Below are positions 37,117 to 48,773 of a DNA stretch of 59,063 nucleotides, one piece after another (the first letter of the stretch is position 1; each line of letters begins with the position of its first letter). This DNA is from Paramecium sonneborni (taxonomy: Eukaryota > Ciliophora > Oligohymenophorea > Peniculida > Parameciidae). Where the stretch lies: assembly GCA_905182985.1 (NCBI GenBank), contig CAJJDN010000167.1:1-59063 (forward strand), written 5' to 3'. The position numbers and the translations under genes are program-made. The notes under the pieces were generated by a model. That model worked only from the letters and a program-made list of their open reading frames with translations. It was not told where the DNA came from and did no database searches.

Positions 37117-37362
37117 TGAAATGAGCAAAACTCTAAATTCAAATGAAAGGAGTAAAAATGAATAAATTATTCATATAGATATTCATTTCAAAGAATCTAA
37201 TTTTATAATATTCTTTATATCTACTATCTTTCATCCTTTTTTAAAATAAAAAATATTATAATAAATTTTAAATTATAATTTTTCTATTTCACTAAAATTT
37301 AGAATGATTGTTTAAGTAATTTAAATATCATAAAATTAAGGTTATTTAATATGAAAGGTCAA
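36216..37362 (+). repeat. left copy of 1,147-bp assembly duplication
   Basis: Bases 36216-37362 recur at 37364-38510 (offset 1,148), separated by one N at 37363. The copy covers most of the B-box-like gene, its 3' flank and the first 12 bases of the next gene. Confidence 0.9.
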
Positions 37363-37363
37363 N

Positions 37364-38510
37364 TATATATTTTGGCAAATTATCAAATGAAAATTTTTAA
37401 AATAAATTAGACATAAATAAATAACAAATTAAAAAATTGATAGATACTACAATTAATGAATTAAATTTTAATATAGACTATATAAATCAACCAGATATTC
37501 AAAAACATAAAGTTATGGATTATGATTTGTAATAATTTACTTTAGAGTCAATCTTTTAGTAATAACTTCCTTATGAATATTGCGGGAAGCATTTCGCTTA
37601 TAAATCCTCAATATGTACTCACTCTGAATGTTTAAATTAAAAAAATTTAACTTATCATTGTTTGAGATGCAGCAAGAGCCTTCATGTCGAACATTTTCAA
37701 AATGATTATTTATTAGAGTACGAATAATTAAAAGAATAACAAAAAGCAAAATGTTAATTTTTTTTAAATGAAAAATTAACAATTTACGAAAAATTTTAAC
37801 AATTAGTAAATTAATAAATATCTCAGTTAAGACAAGAGCAAAAGAAATAATATTAAAGTTTTGAAATAACAATTGAAAATATTAAAATTTTGGAATAATA
37901 ATTTCAAAAGAGTTTATTTGTTTAGGATATTAATTATGTGTTTGGTGATTTATTATTAAATTTAATTACTACAGAGGAAAAAGAATTAAATTAATAACTT
38001 AATAATTAATTCCAAACCTTTGTAGAATAACTCTAACTCTGCAAAATTTAAGAAAAACCTCTCTTTGTTGAGAAATGTAAGAATATTTAATCACATGAAA
38101 ATGAGATTTAATAACTGAAGAAACAAATAAGCGGATTATAATAAGAAATAAGTGATATGGATTAAACTTTAGATAATTGTCAATAATACATATAAAAATG
38201 TTGTAATAAATAACTTAAAATACCAGATAATCAAATACAACCATAAAGAAAAAGATACAAATGATGAAATGAGCAAAACTCTAAATTCAAATGAAAGGAG
38301 TAAAAATGAATAAATTATTCATATAGATATTCATTTCAAAGAATCTAATTTTATAATATTCTTTATATCTACTATCTTTCATCCTTTTTTAAAATAAAAA
38401 ATATTATAATAAATTTTAAATTATAATTTTTCTATTTCACTAAAATTTAGAATGATTGTTTAAGTAATTTAAATATCATAAAATTAAGGTTATTTAATAT
38501 GAAAGGTCAA
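37364..38510 (+). repeat. right copy of 1,147-bp assembly duplication (headless gene copy)
   Basis: Repeats 36216-37362 exactly as far as I can read. The B-box-like frame is present without its N-terminus and ends at TGA 38262-38264. The sequence continues from 38511 exactly where the left copy breaks at the N, so this copy is an artefact joined to the true downstream gene. Confidence 0.9.
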
Positions 38511-39611
38511 TAATAGAGTTATCTTTTCTAAATTACAACTAGCGATAGAGATTCAGATTTTTTCGAATATAAATGCAATAAAAGGAATCTCTCTTTAAAT
38601 GAAAGAGTTATATCAAAAGAAAATGCTACTTCGTTTATTACATAAAATTTAAATTATTCTTATTAAACAGCTGATTTTAAAATTGAGACCGCCCAAAATT
38701 AATTTACTCCGATTACTCATTTATAAGTTAAAAGCAAACTAGATTTATTATAAGAAAAATAGTTTTAAGACATATAATAGTAAGTTTAAGAAAATAATAA
38801 AGAACTTTAAAATATTAATTGTATTCATAAAATAAAAAAAGAAAATTAATATTCTTCATAAAAGAAAAGGAAGTTATAAAAAAGACCTTTTCATTTATAC
38901 AAAACACCAGATTGTTCTAGAGTAGCTAATATTACTTTAATATTCAGAGAAAGTGAAAAAAGTATGGAACTCAAAAATTACTCTTTGAATTTGATAAATA
39001 CATGCTTTGAATTAAAATAATAGATACTTTTTGAATTAAGTCAAAAATAGCTTCTCATAACTTAAAAAATGTCAGGATATATTGAATGCTCAAAAGTATT
39101 AATAAATGGAAATATAATTGAAGATCAGATATTATTAAATGAAATCAAAAATTAAGTAATTTTTGAGATATATTAATTTAAAACTCCAAATTTCAATTAA
39201 AACTATCTTTATTCATTTAATCATGAACAAGTCTATCAAAATTAGTTTGATGGATTAAGAGTAAAGAATTTATAAATTGTTTATAATAATAAATAAATAA
39301 TTTGGACAGGAATAATTGATATTTCATATATAGATTTTGAAGAGGTATTAAAATTAGATAATTGTTATGAATTATATAACATTAATAAGTTAGGATATTA
39401 TAGAATACCAAATTAAGGCAAAAAATTGAATTGCAAAAGAATAGTTAAACTTAATGTACCTGAAGAATTACTCATTTTGACTACAGATGAGAATGGCTAT
39501 AGAGATAAATAATATTTAGTTAAGAAATTGTCTGAACAATGTAAACTGTTGAATTAAGAGTTTGTTAGTTTAGATAATGAAAATAGATTTTATGAATTTT
39601 TAGAAGAATGA
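38499..39611 (+). CDS. Nup98 autoproteolytic-domain-like protein
   Basis: 370 aa, intronless, ATG 38499, TGA 39609-39611. The first ~230 residues are polar and Gln/Lys-rich without FG, GLFG or NIFN repeats. The last ~120 residues resemble the C-terminal domain of Nup98 (peptidase S59 fold): a small strand region (LRVKNLQIVYNNKQIIWTG), IIDISYIDFEEVLKLDNCYE like 'G.vdvt.l.ldd.v', then YYRIPNQGKKLNCKRIVKLN matching 'kPpvGqgLNk.A.vtL', and LVKKLSEQCKLLNQEFVSLD near the end. It stops at NENRFYEFLEE, before the His-Phe/Ser cleavage site found in Nup98. If correct it would be a non-cleaving nuclear-pore-related protein. A degenerate ubiquitin-like or unknown fold is the alternative. Confidence 0.55.
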
Positions 39612-39653
39612 TTATTTACTTAAAGAGATTAAAATTGATTAATTGATAAATAT

Positions 39654-40472
39654 TCAGGAACTTGAAGATTTTCTTAAGATGTCCATCATTTTAATTAAAT
39701 CTTCTATTTATTAATTCCATAATACTTATTATTCTTTATTTTGAGTATTTAATTATTAGATTTAGGTTACCAAGATATCATTATTTTTTCTTAATTATAA
39801 ATTTTCTTATTTCATTTGATGAATTAATTCTTAGTTGATTTAATGTTTTCCTAATGATTCAGAGATTTTCTCAATTTGTATTTGCATTTATTCTTTTTAT
39901 TATTTTAATTTAACTCTTTATTTTTCACTATCTAATAACTTATCTTCTAGTTCACTAATTATTTTTTTGCTGAAATCATCTTTAGCATTGCTATTTCTTA
40001 AAGTAAAAATTTATTATTCAGCTTAATTTAATTTATTTTACAAATCTTCAATCTATGCTCCACTAAAACCAGATGCACTGAGAGATTGAAAATTTTCAGC
40101 AAAATCTACTAATATAGTCTTAATTTATTCATTCAATTATGAGGGTAATATGTTGCTTTTGAATAAAGTTTAGAATTAAGATGTAAAAAAATCAAGTAAT
40201 TATGAAAATGTTTATGGTTTGATAAATTTTTTATTGCCTGAGTTTTATAAAGATTATTAAGTTGGTTTTTTACCAGAGGATTATATAGATTATTTTACAC
40301 TCTTAGTAGTTTGAGGTTAAGGGGAATTTTTATTAATGTTATTCACTAATTTCTATTCTTAAGAACTTTCTGATGATGAAGAGAGATTTCTTTCTTGTTT
40401 TTTTAATTTTTACTCACTATATCTAGATGCACTTTGAGTTGTCTTTTTCCATTTTTCAATTAATGAGTCCAT
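39654..40472 (-). CDS. coiled-coil protein
   Basis: 272 aa, intronless. Starts MDSLIEKWKKTTQSASRYSE. The N-terminal half is Ser/Gln/Lys-rich and disordered; from about residue 120 there is a long coiled coil (KKIISELEDKLLDSEKQRVK, EQMQIQIEKISESLGKHQIN) to near the end (LIKMMDILRKSSSS). Cytoskeletal or basal-body proteins of ciliates often look like this; no specific family is recognised. Convergent with the Nup98-like gene, stops 42 bp apart. Confidence 0.75.
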
Positions 40473-41285
40473 TTATATTTCTTAATAATTTATTATTTAA
40501 ATTGTAACGACCCATTTATTCTTTTTTATATATATATATAAATATCATAATACTAAGATTTTTATATTCAATCTTTTTTTAAACTATTAAGACTTCTTTA
40601 TTTTTATGCATTTGAGACATTCTAAGTATTTCGTAAAATCATTTATAAAACTCATTTATGTACTACATTATGGCCAAACACTGTTTACTCATTTTTATTC
40701 TTTATCTTAAATTTAAACTAAATCATTTTAACTTATTTTACATACATTTATTCAAAGAAATTTAATTCTCCTTAATTTTTTCTAATATATTTGTTGTAAA
40801 CCATTTTTTTTCTAACTTAATTTTTTGTTGTTTAGATAAGAAATAGATTTGATAAATTTTTTGAATTTTAATCTTAATCTGATAATAACAAAAATTATTG
40901 TATTGAATTTTACAATTATTTCATTGATAGTAGGACTGAAAAAGAAAATATCTTTTAAATAACAGGAAAATAAATAACTTTGTCTTTAATTATGTTTGAA
41001 AATAAGAAAGATTTATAAAAAATAGTAGCTTGGAAAATCTGATATGAACAATATCGAAGTTATTTTAAACGATAAATTTGAGCATAATAAAATGTTTTTT
41101 TTAGTTATGTTAATTGTTAATATATTGATTTGAGATTAGTAGAAATTTTGGAAAGATAAAAATGGTAAGATACAAAATATAGTAAAAAGTAGTTAAAGTT
41201 TTATTTTAATAAATAAAAAATGATTATATATATTAGTTTGTGTGAATTGTTGATATAAGTATAATTTATATAAAATATAAAAGAG
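40473..41285. other. non-coding, AT-rich
   Basis: About 800 bp with no coherent frame; contains a TA-dinucleotide run near 40530-40545. Several short open stretches (around 40840-41110) lack coding character. Confidence 0.4.
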
Positions 41286-42910
41286 ATGAGACATCATTAT
41301 GAAAGTGATGAAGAAGAGGAGGAGTTGAAAGTAATTGATTATGAAATAATTAGATAGGAGATGTTATATAAGGAAGATTCAGTATAAGTTAGAAAATTGG
41401 GGAGGGTTCTTTCGGGTAGGTTTATAAAGTGATAGATTAAAAGAGTGGAGATTAAGTAATGGCAATGAAGGTAGAAGTAGAAGAGGAAGATTATAGTATG
41501 TTAGAGAAGGAAATAAAAGTATTGATAGAAATGAGGTAGAGATTAAGATAGTAATAATTAGAAAAAAAACTGGATTTCCTTAGATAAAGTTTTATGGATA
41601 AGAAAAGAGATTCACATATTGTATAATGACAATGTTAGGAAAGAATTTGGAATCTGTAGTGAGAAAGTGTGGAGGAAACTTTGATTTAGGAACATCATTA
41701 AAGATTGGAATTCAAGTAGGTCATTGATACAATATATAGTGAATAGATGATCGATAGAATCGAAACCCTCCATAATAGTCGTTTCTTACATAGAGACATA
41801 AAACCTGATAATTTTGTGCTTGAGGCAGGACCATCCCCAAAGTTAATATATTTGATTGATTTTGGATTGTCCAAACATTATATTGTAATTAAATATAATT
41901 AATATAGAATTCTAAAGGAGATCATATTTAACATGTAAAGAAAGCAGGTTTAATTGGAACTGCAAGATATGCTAGTATAAGTGCTCATGATGAAATGGAA
42001 TAAGGAAGAAAAGATGATTTAGAAAGTATTGGTTATGTGTTGATCTATTTGGCAAGTGGTACTCTTCCATGGATGAATTTACAAATTGAATAGAAAGATT
42101 TAAAATATGCTAAAATTCATCATATGAAAAAGGCAATTAAACCTGATGTTTTATGTGCTAAATTGCCAAGAGTATTTTATTGGTTTAATAAATCAGTGTT
42201 TCACTAAGTTCATGTAGGATGTCAGAGCTTATGAGTTTAAATAATAACCAAATTATTAACTATTAAAGAGTTATTTTTAAGAGGAATTGGAGTAGATTTA
42301 AAAAGAACGCAAAGGATAATTTTAATATGATTGGGAAAAACTACCTGAATATTAATAGAAGAAAAAACATCTTACAGTTCATATTATGTAATAAAGTAGC
42401 AAAGAGGAAAAAGTTAATGTTATTAAATAGAAAGAACCACCAAAACCAGTTCCTTAGACTTTTGAATAAATCATGTAAGATACAAAGAAAATGAAGAGCA
42501 CTAAAAAAACAACAAGTCATAAAACAAAAAAGAAAGATCCAATTATGATAAATATAGCAGAACCTGAAAGTCCTGCTTAAATGCCATCTTTTGGAGTCTT
42601 AAATCTTAAACCATATCAATAATAAAATTCATTTTTGCAAATTCCTCAACTAAATTCAAGTGGATTAATAGATTATTTACCTTCATTGAATCCTTCAATA
42701 GCCACATCAAAAATGAATAATTATCATTAGAGTGAAGATGTATTAAGTGAAGGTCGTTTACCAATTTGGGAATTGGGAGATGGTTCAATTCCAGGATTTC
42801 AAAAAATGATAGGTTATGTAACAAAAGGGATAAAAAAACCAAATGCCGATTTCTAAAGAAAAAATAGAAAAGCTCACACACGTATACATATGTGTATTTT
42901 TAGAGATTGA
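41286..42910 (+). CDS. casein kinase 1 family protein kinase
   Basis: 498 aa after removing five introns of 23, 26, 31, 23 and 25 nt (first near 41330, last near 42170). Short acidic N-terminus (MRHHYESDEEEEELK), then a kinase domain with IGEGSFGQVYKV (Gly loop), MAMKVE (catalytic Lys), the CK1-specific FYG in PQIKFYGQEK, FLHRDIKPDNFVLE (catalytic loop), LIDFGLSKHY (DFG) and GLIGTARYASISAHDEMEQG, the CK1 variant of the activation segment without APE. DLESIGYVLIYLASGTLPW and the CK1 ending FTKFMQDVRAYEFKQQPNYQ follow. The C-terminal ~200 residues are basic and Gln/Pro/Ser-rich. CK1 kinases act on acidic or primed Ser/Thr substrates in trafficking, cilia and nuclear processes. Confidence 0.95.
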
Positions 42911-42923
42911 TACAATAAAAAAG

Positions 42924-42995
42924 ATGTCTTAAAATTTAGTTCAACCTAAAACAATTTAAGGAGATGATGAAGGGATTCCTGAAGGTTTAGATTGA
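42924..42995 (+). CDS. 23-codon small ORF (doubtful)
   Basis: ATG 42924 to TGA 42993-42995 reads MSQNLVQPKTIQGDDEGIPE plus GLD. It sits 13 bp after the CK1 stop, and its acidic composition looks coding rather than random. It may be a micro-ORF, the residue of a gene end, or chance. Confidence 0.2.
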
Positions 42996-43046
42996 TTCTA
43001 TAATATAGAATAAAATATATATTGATTAAGAATTCCGTATTTTAAT

Positions 43047-43756
43047 TCAACAACATCCATCATTTTTAGAGTTTGATTTCTTAGAGTCTTTAACATCTTT
43101 GATTTAGAGACCTTTCTTTTTCTTACCTTTACTTTCTTAAGTTTAAACTTTAATTGAGATACCTAAATTGGTGAAATAATGAATTACTTTCGCCTAAAGA
43201 TTTAAACAATTCAGCAATTCCTATACCAGCTTTAGCAGATGTAAAGAAATGTTTAGCACCTATCTTTTTACAATATTCTTCAACTTCATTTTTATCAATT
43301 TGCATTTAATTCTTCATATCACATTTATTTCCTGCAACAACAATTGAAATATCTTTAGTTCCAAATTGTCTTAATTCTTCAACCCATTTTTCTACCTAGA
43401 AGTTCAATGAAATGATCTACCTTAAGAAATGACTCTTTATAAGTAACATCATAAACAAGTACAGCTCCATATGCATCTCTATAATAAACAGTGGTCAATG
43501 CATGAAATATTTCTTAACCAGCAGTATCCTAGATATTTATATATATTAAGTACCCATATTGCTAACTTAATTTCTTTACCACCTCCTAAGTCTACTACTT
43601 TATCAAAATATGTAGCATTTACAGAGGATTCTTAATTCTCATTAAATTGATCTTAACAATATCTTAAAGTTAAACAAGTCTTGCCTACTCTTCCTAATTA
43701 TTAATTTAAATTCATTCACCTTCTCCAAGCATCACAATTTTTTTAGGTGCACTCAT
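43047..43756 (-). CDS. Rab21-like small GTPase
   Basis: 202 aa after removing four introns (26, 25, 25, 25 nt). All GTPase motifs are visible: G1 LGEGRVGKTCL (interrupted by the first intron), G2 region ESSVNATYFDKVV, G3 IWDTAGQEIFHAL, G4 VVAGNKCDM and G5 FTSAKAG. The C-terminus DGCC is a double-Cys geranylgeranylation signal. The sequence between G2 and G3 (LGGGKEIKLAIWDTAGQEIF) and HALTTVYYRDAYGAVLVYDV are closest in memory to Rab21, which acts on early endosomes; other Rab5-group members are possible. The start is 26 bp after the stop of the upstream poly(A)-polymerase gene on the same strand. Confidence 0.93.
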
Positions 43757-43782
43757 TCAATTTTATTATTTAATATATATAA

Positions 43783-46390
43783 TCAAGTACTAAATAGTGG
43801 TGTTAGCTTTGCAAATTCCTTATAAAATAAATTTCGTTCTTCTTTCTTTCCTCTCTTCTTCTTATTAAACTTAGCCTTCTCATAGAAAAATTTTGTTTCA
43901 TTTTCACAAGCATTAAACAATCCCTATATATCTTAAAGAATTGTTTGAACAAATGAACTACTCTAACTTATTATTTCACAAGTTATTGGACTCACTATTG
44001 TCAACTAGAAATCCTCTTTTTCCAAATAAAAAAATGGACTATTTTTTATATTTATAATATATTACTTCTAATCAAAACCTTTATAAAAGATTCCCATAGA
44101 ATGAGCATTAAATTTAGTTCCATAAAATTCTAAAAATTTATATGTTGCTAAACCAATTGAGTGAAATCCAGAATTTTATTAATAATAGTATTCTAAAAAG
44201 GCTACAACTAAAAGTACTAAACAAAATGAAGATATTCCCCCTTTTGATTAATCATTTAATCCTCTTTTCTTTAATAAACTTTTAAATAAAAGTGTTATCG
44301 TTTTTAATTCTTAATATTCTTAAATCCAATAACAAGTAAGTTCAGTTGAAGTCAATCCTAAATGTTGTATATGTCCAAAAAAACTTATATCAACTTAAAT
44401 CAATTATGATTAACATAATAAATCTATATGTGGTAAATTCATATTTCCATTTCTAAATGGAATACTAGGATCTACCCATAATTTAATAAGTGGTAATGTT
44501 GTTTATGTTGGATAAATTGGTCTAAAATTATTAAAATAATAATATACTTTATGCGTTTCACCCAATTCATTTTATACAAAAATTCAATAATCATATCCAT
44601 TTTTTAATTTAATAAATTAGTCTCTAATCCAGTTATTCCTATATCAATATCACTATCTGGTAGAGCCAATCTTGTTGCACATGATCCAAATAAACATACA
44701 CCTGCATCCTTAAATAAATATTAAATTATAAATTGAATTCTGTTAAATATTAACTATCTTATTGGAAATTACTAATCATTCTCTCTTCTAATTTAATCAA
44801 TAAATTCTTTGATATCAAGATCTAACTTTTTTATCATTTATTAAAAAGCTAAATTCATAAGATTTTCATCAATTGATTCTTCATTCTGTTCAACCTTTTT
44901 AGGTAATACTAAATTCTTTTTAATTAACTTTTTCTTTTCAGGAGTACTGATATTTTATTCAAATTATTACTATTATTCCTATTATTGTTATTATTCTAAT
45001 TCCTATTATTATTATTATTCTACTTCCTATTATTATTATTATTCTAATTACTATTGATACTATTATTATTATTCTAATTATTATTATTATTAATATTAAT
45101 ACTATTCTTATTATTGTAGATTATCATTTTTGCTTATTTCCTCAATCTCCATAGACATCTTATTTTCTTATTATATCGGAAATTATTAATCTTATTATTA
45201 TAATACATATTATAATTCCTTATTAGAATTTGTTGTATTAATATGATTAGAACATTTCTACTTTTTGTTCTTAGTAACAATAATCCAATCTTCAGTGTCT
45301 TAATTATCATCAGTGGTTGCATCTTAATTTTCATGCTCTTTTTAAACTATAATAGCAGATTTTTCCTACACAACCTAATGTATTAATTTCTTTTATTTAT
45401 TTTATTTCTTCTTTTTCTTTAATCTTTACTATGATATTTATTGTAGCTATTAATTTTGATCATTTTTTGTTAATAATTCTAATTCCTACAATATGGAATG
45501 TTTATAAGATTCTCTTATGATTTAGAGTACTTATTTTTCACAGAAACTTTAAAGAGTCAAAGCATTATGTAAAGGTAAATAAAATATGGATTCAATTTAA
45601 TTATCATTAAACTTACTAAGAATGTTTTGAACATTAATTGAATGATCTTTAATAAAATTAGAGTATTATTTTAGAATAATATTTTAATCTATTCTAATAA
45701 CATTTGAAATACATTCTGATACCTTCTTTCTTATATTGTTTCCATTGTTAATCCAATATTATTAGATACATTCATAATTAATGAAGTTGATATGTTTATA
45801 ATACAATAAGGTTACTTACTTTTCAAATTCATTTATAATCCAATTCAGACAACTCTAAGGTTAAGTAGAATCAAACCAACTTGCATCTTAAACCTTCAAT
45901 TATTTATTATCTTCAATTATCTTCAATTGTTCTGTAAATGCCTTGCCATTTGAGCAATCTCTAATCAAAGTGATGATATTATGCATATCTCCTCTAATAC
46001 ATATAGTATCAAAAATTTCATCCTAATCAACTAGAGTGAGCTATGATAATAATTTCTATAAAATAAAACTGAAGAAATACTTCTTCTAAATTGTTTTTTT
46101 GATTATATTATGAGATTTGACATATTTACTCAATAGAATCCTTAAATTGAATAGATTGATTAGTATTTAATTTGTATTAGGATTTTTACACTAATCGATC
46201 ATGTAAATACATCTTTAAGATAAATAGGCTGATGGATCTCTAGCCGATCACCAATTGATTGTTTCCATTGTTCTTCTTCACCCTTATATATTAAATAATG
46301 TATAATACCAACTCAAAAGACTAGAAAAATATGACAATTACATGATATACTTTTTGGATATTTACTCAATAAATTATTTGCAAAATTCAT
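43783..46390 (-). CDS. Trf4/TENT4-type non-canonical poly(A) polymerase with long N-terminal extension
   Basis: The catalytic part (43783 to ~44960) shows nucleotidyltransferase motifs LFGSCATRLALPDSDIDIG (G-S then D-x-D), IQVDISFFG with the third Asp, and the PAP-associated block LLKKRGLNDQSKGGISSFCL. Such enzymes add short A tails to RNAs for exosome decay or other turnover. Upstream lie poly-Gln/Glu repeats (44960-45110) and an acidic stretch (DATTDDNQDTEDWIIVTKNK). The frame stays open without a TGA further upstream to about 46200, so I extend the gene to ATG 46390 using introns of 26 nt (near 44530), 20 nt (near 46190) and a doubtful 39-nt one near the start. Alternatively two genes exist and the polymerase begins at ATG 45463, with a 23-nt intron near 45350. 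Confidence 0.75.
44960..45110 (-). repeat. (TAA)n-rich tract encoding poly-Gln/Glu
   Basis: On the plus strand it appears as TTA/TTC repeats. In the poly(A)-polymerase frame it reads runs of Gln (TAA, TAG, CAA) broken by Glu, Val or Leu. Confidence 0.8.
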
Positions 46391-46447
46391 AATAATTATA
46401 AACCTTATATATAATATATATATATATTTATCATAATTACATTAATA

Positions 46448-46903
46448 TCATCTTAAATATTCTGATTTTTGTTTCTCTTTGAATTCTCTCAAGATTTCAG
46501 CAGCTTCTTTACTTATAAAGGTTTCAGTATCTGTGAATTATGAAGGGAATTTCATAGTTGGTTATTTATAACTATCTCTTTCATTCAATTTACTCAAAAT
46601 CGAATCTATTTATTAAGATTCTGTAGAATCACATAACCCTTTAGATTTCAATATACCACTCAATAATTATATTGCATCTATAGCTAACTAGAGTTTCTCA
46701 TCAGTGCTAATTTTATTAGTTTAAACAGGTGTTTAAGATAATCTATTAATTTATTGTTATGAAGGGGTTTAAGGTTATTATGGTAAAGCAGAATTTGATT
46801 ATTATTATTTATGAGATGTAGAAATATGTAATTAAGGTTAGGATGATGATTTAATTTAATATCCATAATTATTTTATCTTTCAACAGAGGTAACTTATTT
46901 ATC

Positions 46904-46970
<67 letters not shown>

Positions 46971-47886
46971 GATAATTATTATTATTATGATATTTATTAT
47001 TATGATTATTATTAATTATTGTTATTTTATTATAATACATCTAAAATTAAATTTGCTGAATCTCTTACTTATTTAATCTAATAAATTTAATGATAATAAT
47101 TACTTTATTTGATTTTAATTCATACATTAATTCTTTAAAGTAAGAATGTTCTTAAATTTTATCTTTTTATAAGACAACAAGAGAATAGAGTATATCTAAT
47201 GCCATTTTTTTGACTTACCATAATTAATTTTACAATAAGAATGATAAATGTGGTATAATTTCATCAGCAAAGATACTAAAAATAGATTGATATTCTTACT
47301 CTGATTATTCTTCTACACTTAAGATGATAGCAGCCATGCCTTCTAAGATTTCTACTTTTCCATTTTATTGATTCAACAATGAGATGAATTTTCTAAATAG
47401 AAACAATGCATTTTATTCTAAGATTTCTAATGATAAAAATTAGACAACTCTAGTTAAACATAATGAATGTTATGCATTCTAATTTAAATGATTCATTAAT
47501 GGTTTCAATATACTATTTAATACATCTCCATCAAAACAACAATGTTTGACTATTTTTCCAATAATTTCAGCCACTTATGTACAAACACAACTCATTGATT
47601 CAAAGTCTTTTATTCTCTTTAATAAATGATTGAATATGATTGGTAATTAAGGACTTAAGTTTTCATTTGCACATTCCGCTAATAATCCAAATAATTTTAA
47701 TTATTCTTTAACTACTCCAATCTTATCTGATTTAGCATCTATTAAGACTTAAACAATCATTTAATATTGATCGCATTCAAGAAATATCTATCTGAATTGA
47801 GGATTAGCAATTGGTTTTTACAATAAGGATAAAAGTTGTTATTTGTAATTTTTCATTCGTTATAATTTTAATTAAAAAGCCTCCAT
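46448..47886 (-). CDS. TOG/ARM-repeat protein with poly-Gln linker
   Basis: 470 aa after removing a 26-nt GTAATT...TTTAG intron near 47080. The first ~300 residues are ARM/HEAT-like helices: RMKNYKQQLLSLLQKPIANP, QLKLFGLLAECANENLSPQL, LKRIKDFESMSCVCTQVAEI, ILEGMAAIILSVEEQSEQEY, WQVKKMALDILYSLVVL. This resembles the TOG-like domain of TORTIFOLIA/SPIRAL2 or CLASP-type microtubule-binding proteins. A poly-Gln stretch with 22 consecutive TAA codons follows (46904-46969), then a polar tail ending in a short coiled coil (KEAAEILREFKEKQKSEYLR). Its start lies 45 bp from that of the divergent poly-Asn gene. Microtubule binding is inference. Confidence 0.65.
46904..46969 (-). repeat. 22 consecutive TAA codons (poly-Gln)
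   Basis: Plus strand (TTA)22, uninterrupted. In this genetic code it encodes 22 glutamines within the TOG-like gene; in the standard code it would be 22 stops. Confidence 0.9.
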
Positions 47887-47931
47887 AATTTTATCAATAT
47901 ATTATAGGTCACTTCATCATTATAATATTTC

Positions 47932-48685
47932 ATGAATTTCTTAAACAAAATATTTGCAAGTTCACATAATAAAGGCTCATTTTAAATTGAAGATGTTTCT
48001 GGTTCTGAAGAAGATTAAGATGATATTCCAGAACATTAAGAAATTCCTTAATTTAAGAAATAAAATATTCAATAATTGTAGAATTACAATTCTAGAAAAA
48101 AACCATTACCTAAAATGGGTTAAGCAGATTTTTTGGCTAGATACGATGAAAATTTTGAAGATGTTTTTGGAGATAAACCATAATTTATTGATTTCCCTAA
48201 AGGTAAGAAAAGAAGATAGGAAGAAGAACAGGAAGATGATTATGATAATGAAAAAAAACCATAAAAGAAAAAGACTTAAAGTAGAGAAAGAAAATAATAA
48301 TCAAAAGAATAACCTAAAGAATAATCAAAATCAAAAGAATTATTAAAAGATAATAAAAAAATTAAAGAATTTCAAGATATATTAGATTATAAAGAAATTA
48401 ATCAAAAAGGTAATGAAGACAAAGAATTAATTGAACCAAAATTATAAAAAGAACCGAAAATAAGATTACCCAAATTTCCAAAATAAAGAAAAAGGATTGC
48501 TAATAATCATCTTTCTACATTAAGATCAAATTCTAATGATAGAGATAGTATTAGTAATAAAGATAGAGAATCTATATAATAAAATAATAAATATAATCCA
48601 AATGAAATAGCATTACCATAAACAGCCTTACCAAAAGGAGAAAAAAAATAAGATAAATAGAAAACTATGTTTTTTACTTTTGGTA

Positions 48686-48773
<88 letters not shown>

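Noticed and set aside
36389..37872. Two identical 111-aa minus-strand ORFs, apparently duplicated genes
   Set aside because: Antisense shadows of the B-box-like gene, present twice only because of the assembly duplication.
46684..47040. 118-aa minus-strand poly-Asn ORF
   Set aside because: It is the wrong frame of the TAA repeat; the correct frame gives poly-Gln inside the TOG-like protein.
47954..48346. 130-aa plus-strand Lys-rich ORF
   Set aside because: Frame shadow of the low-complexity poly-Asn gene, whose frame is open for 474 codons.
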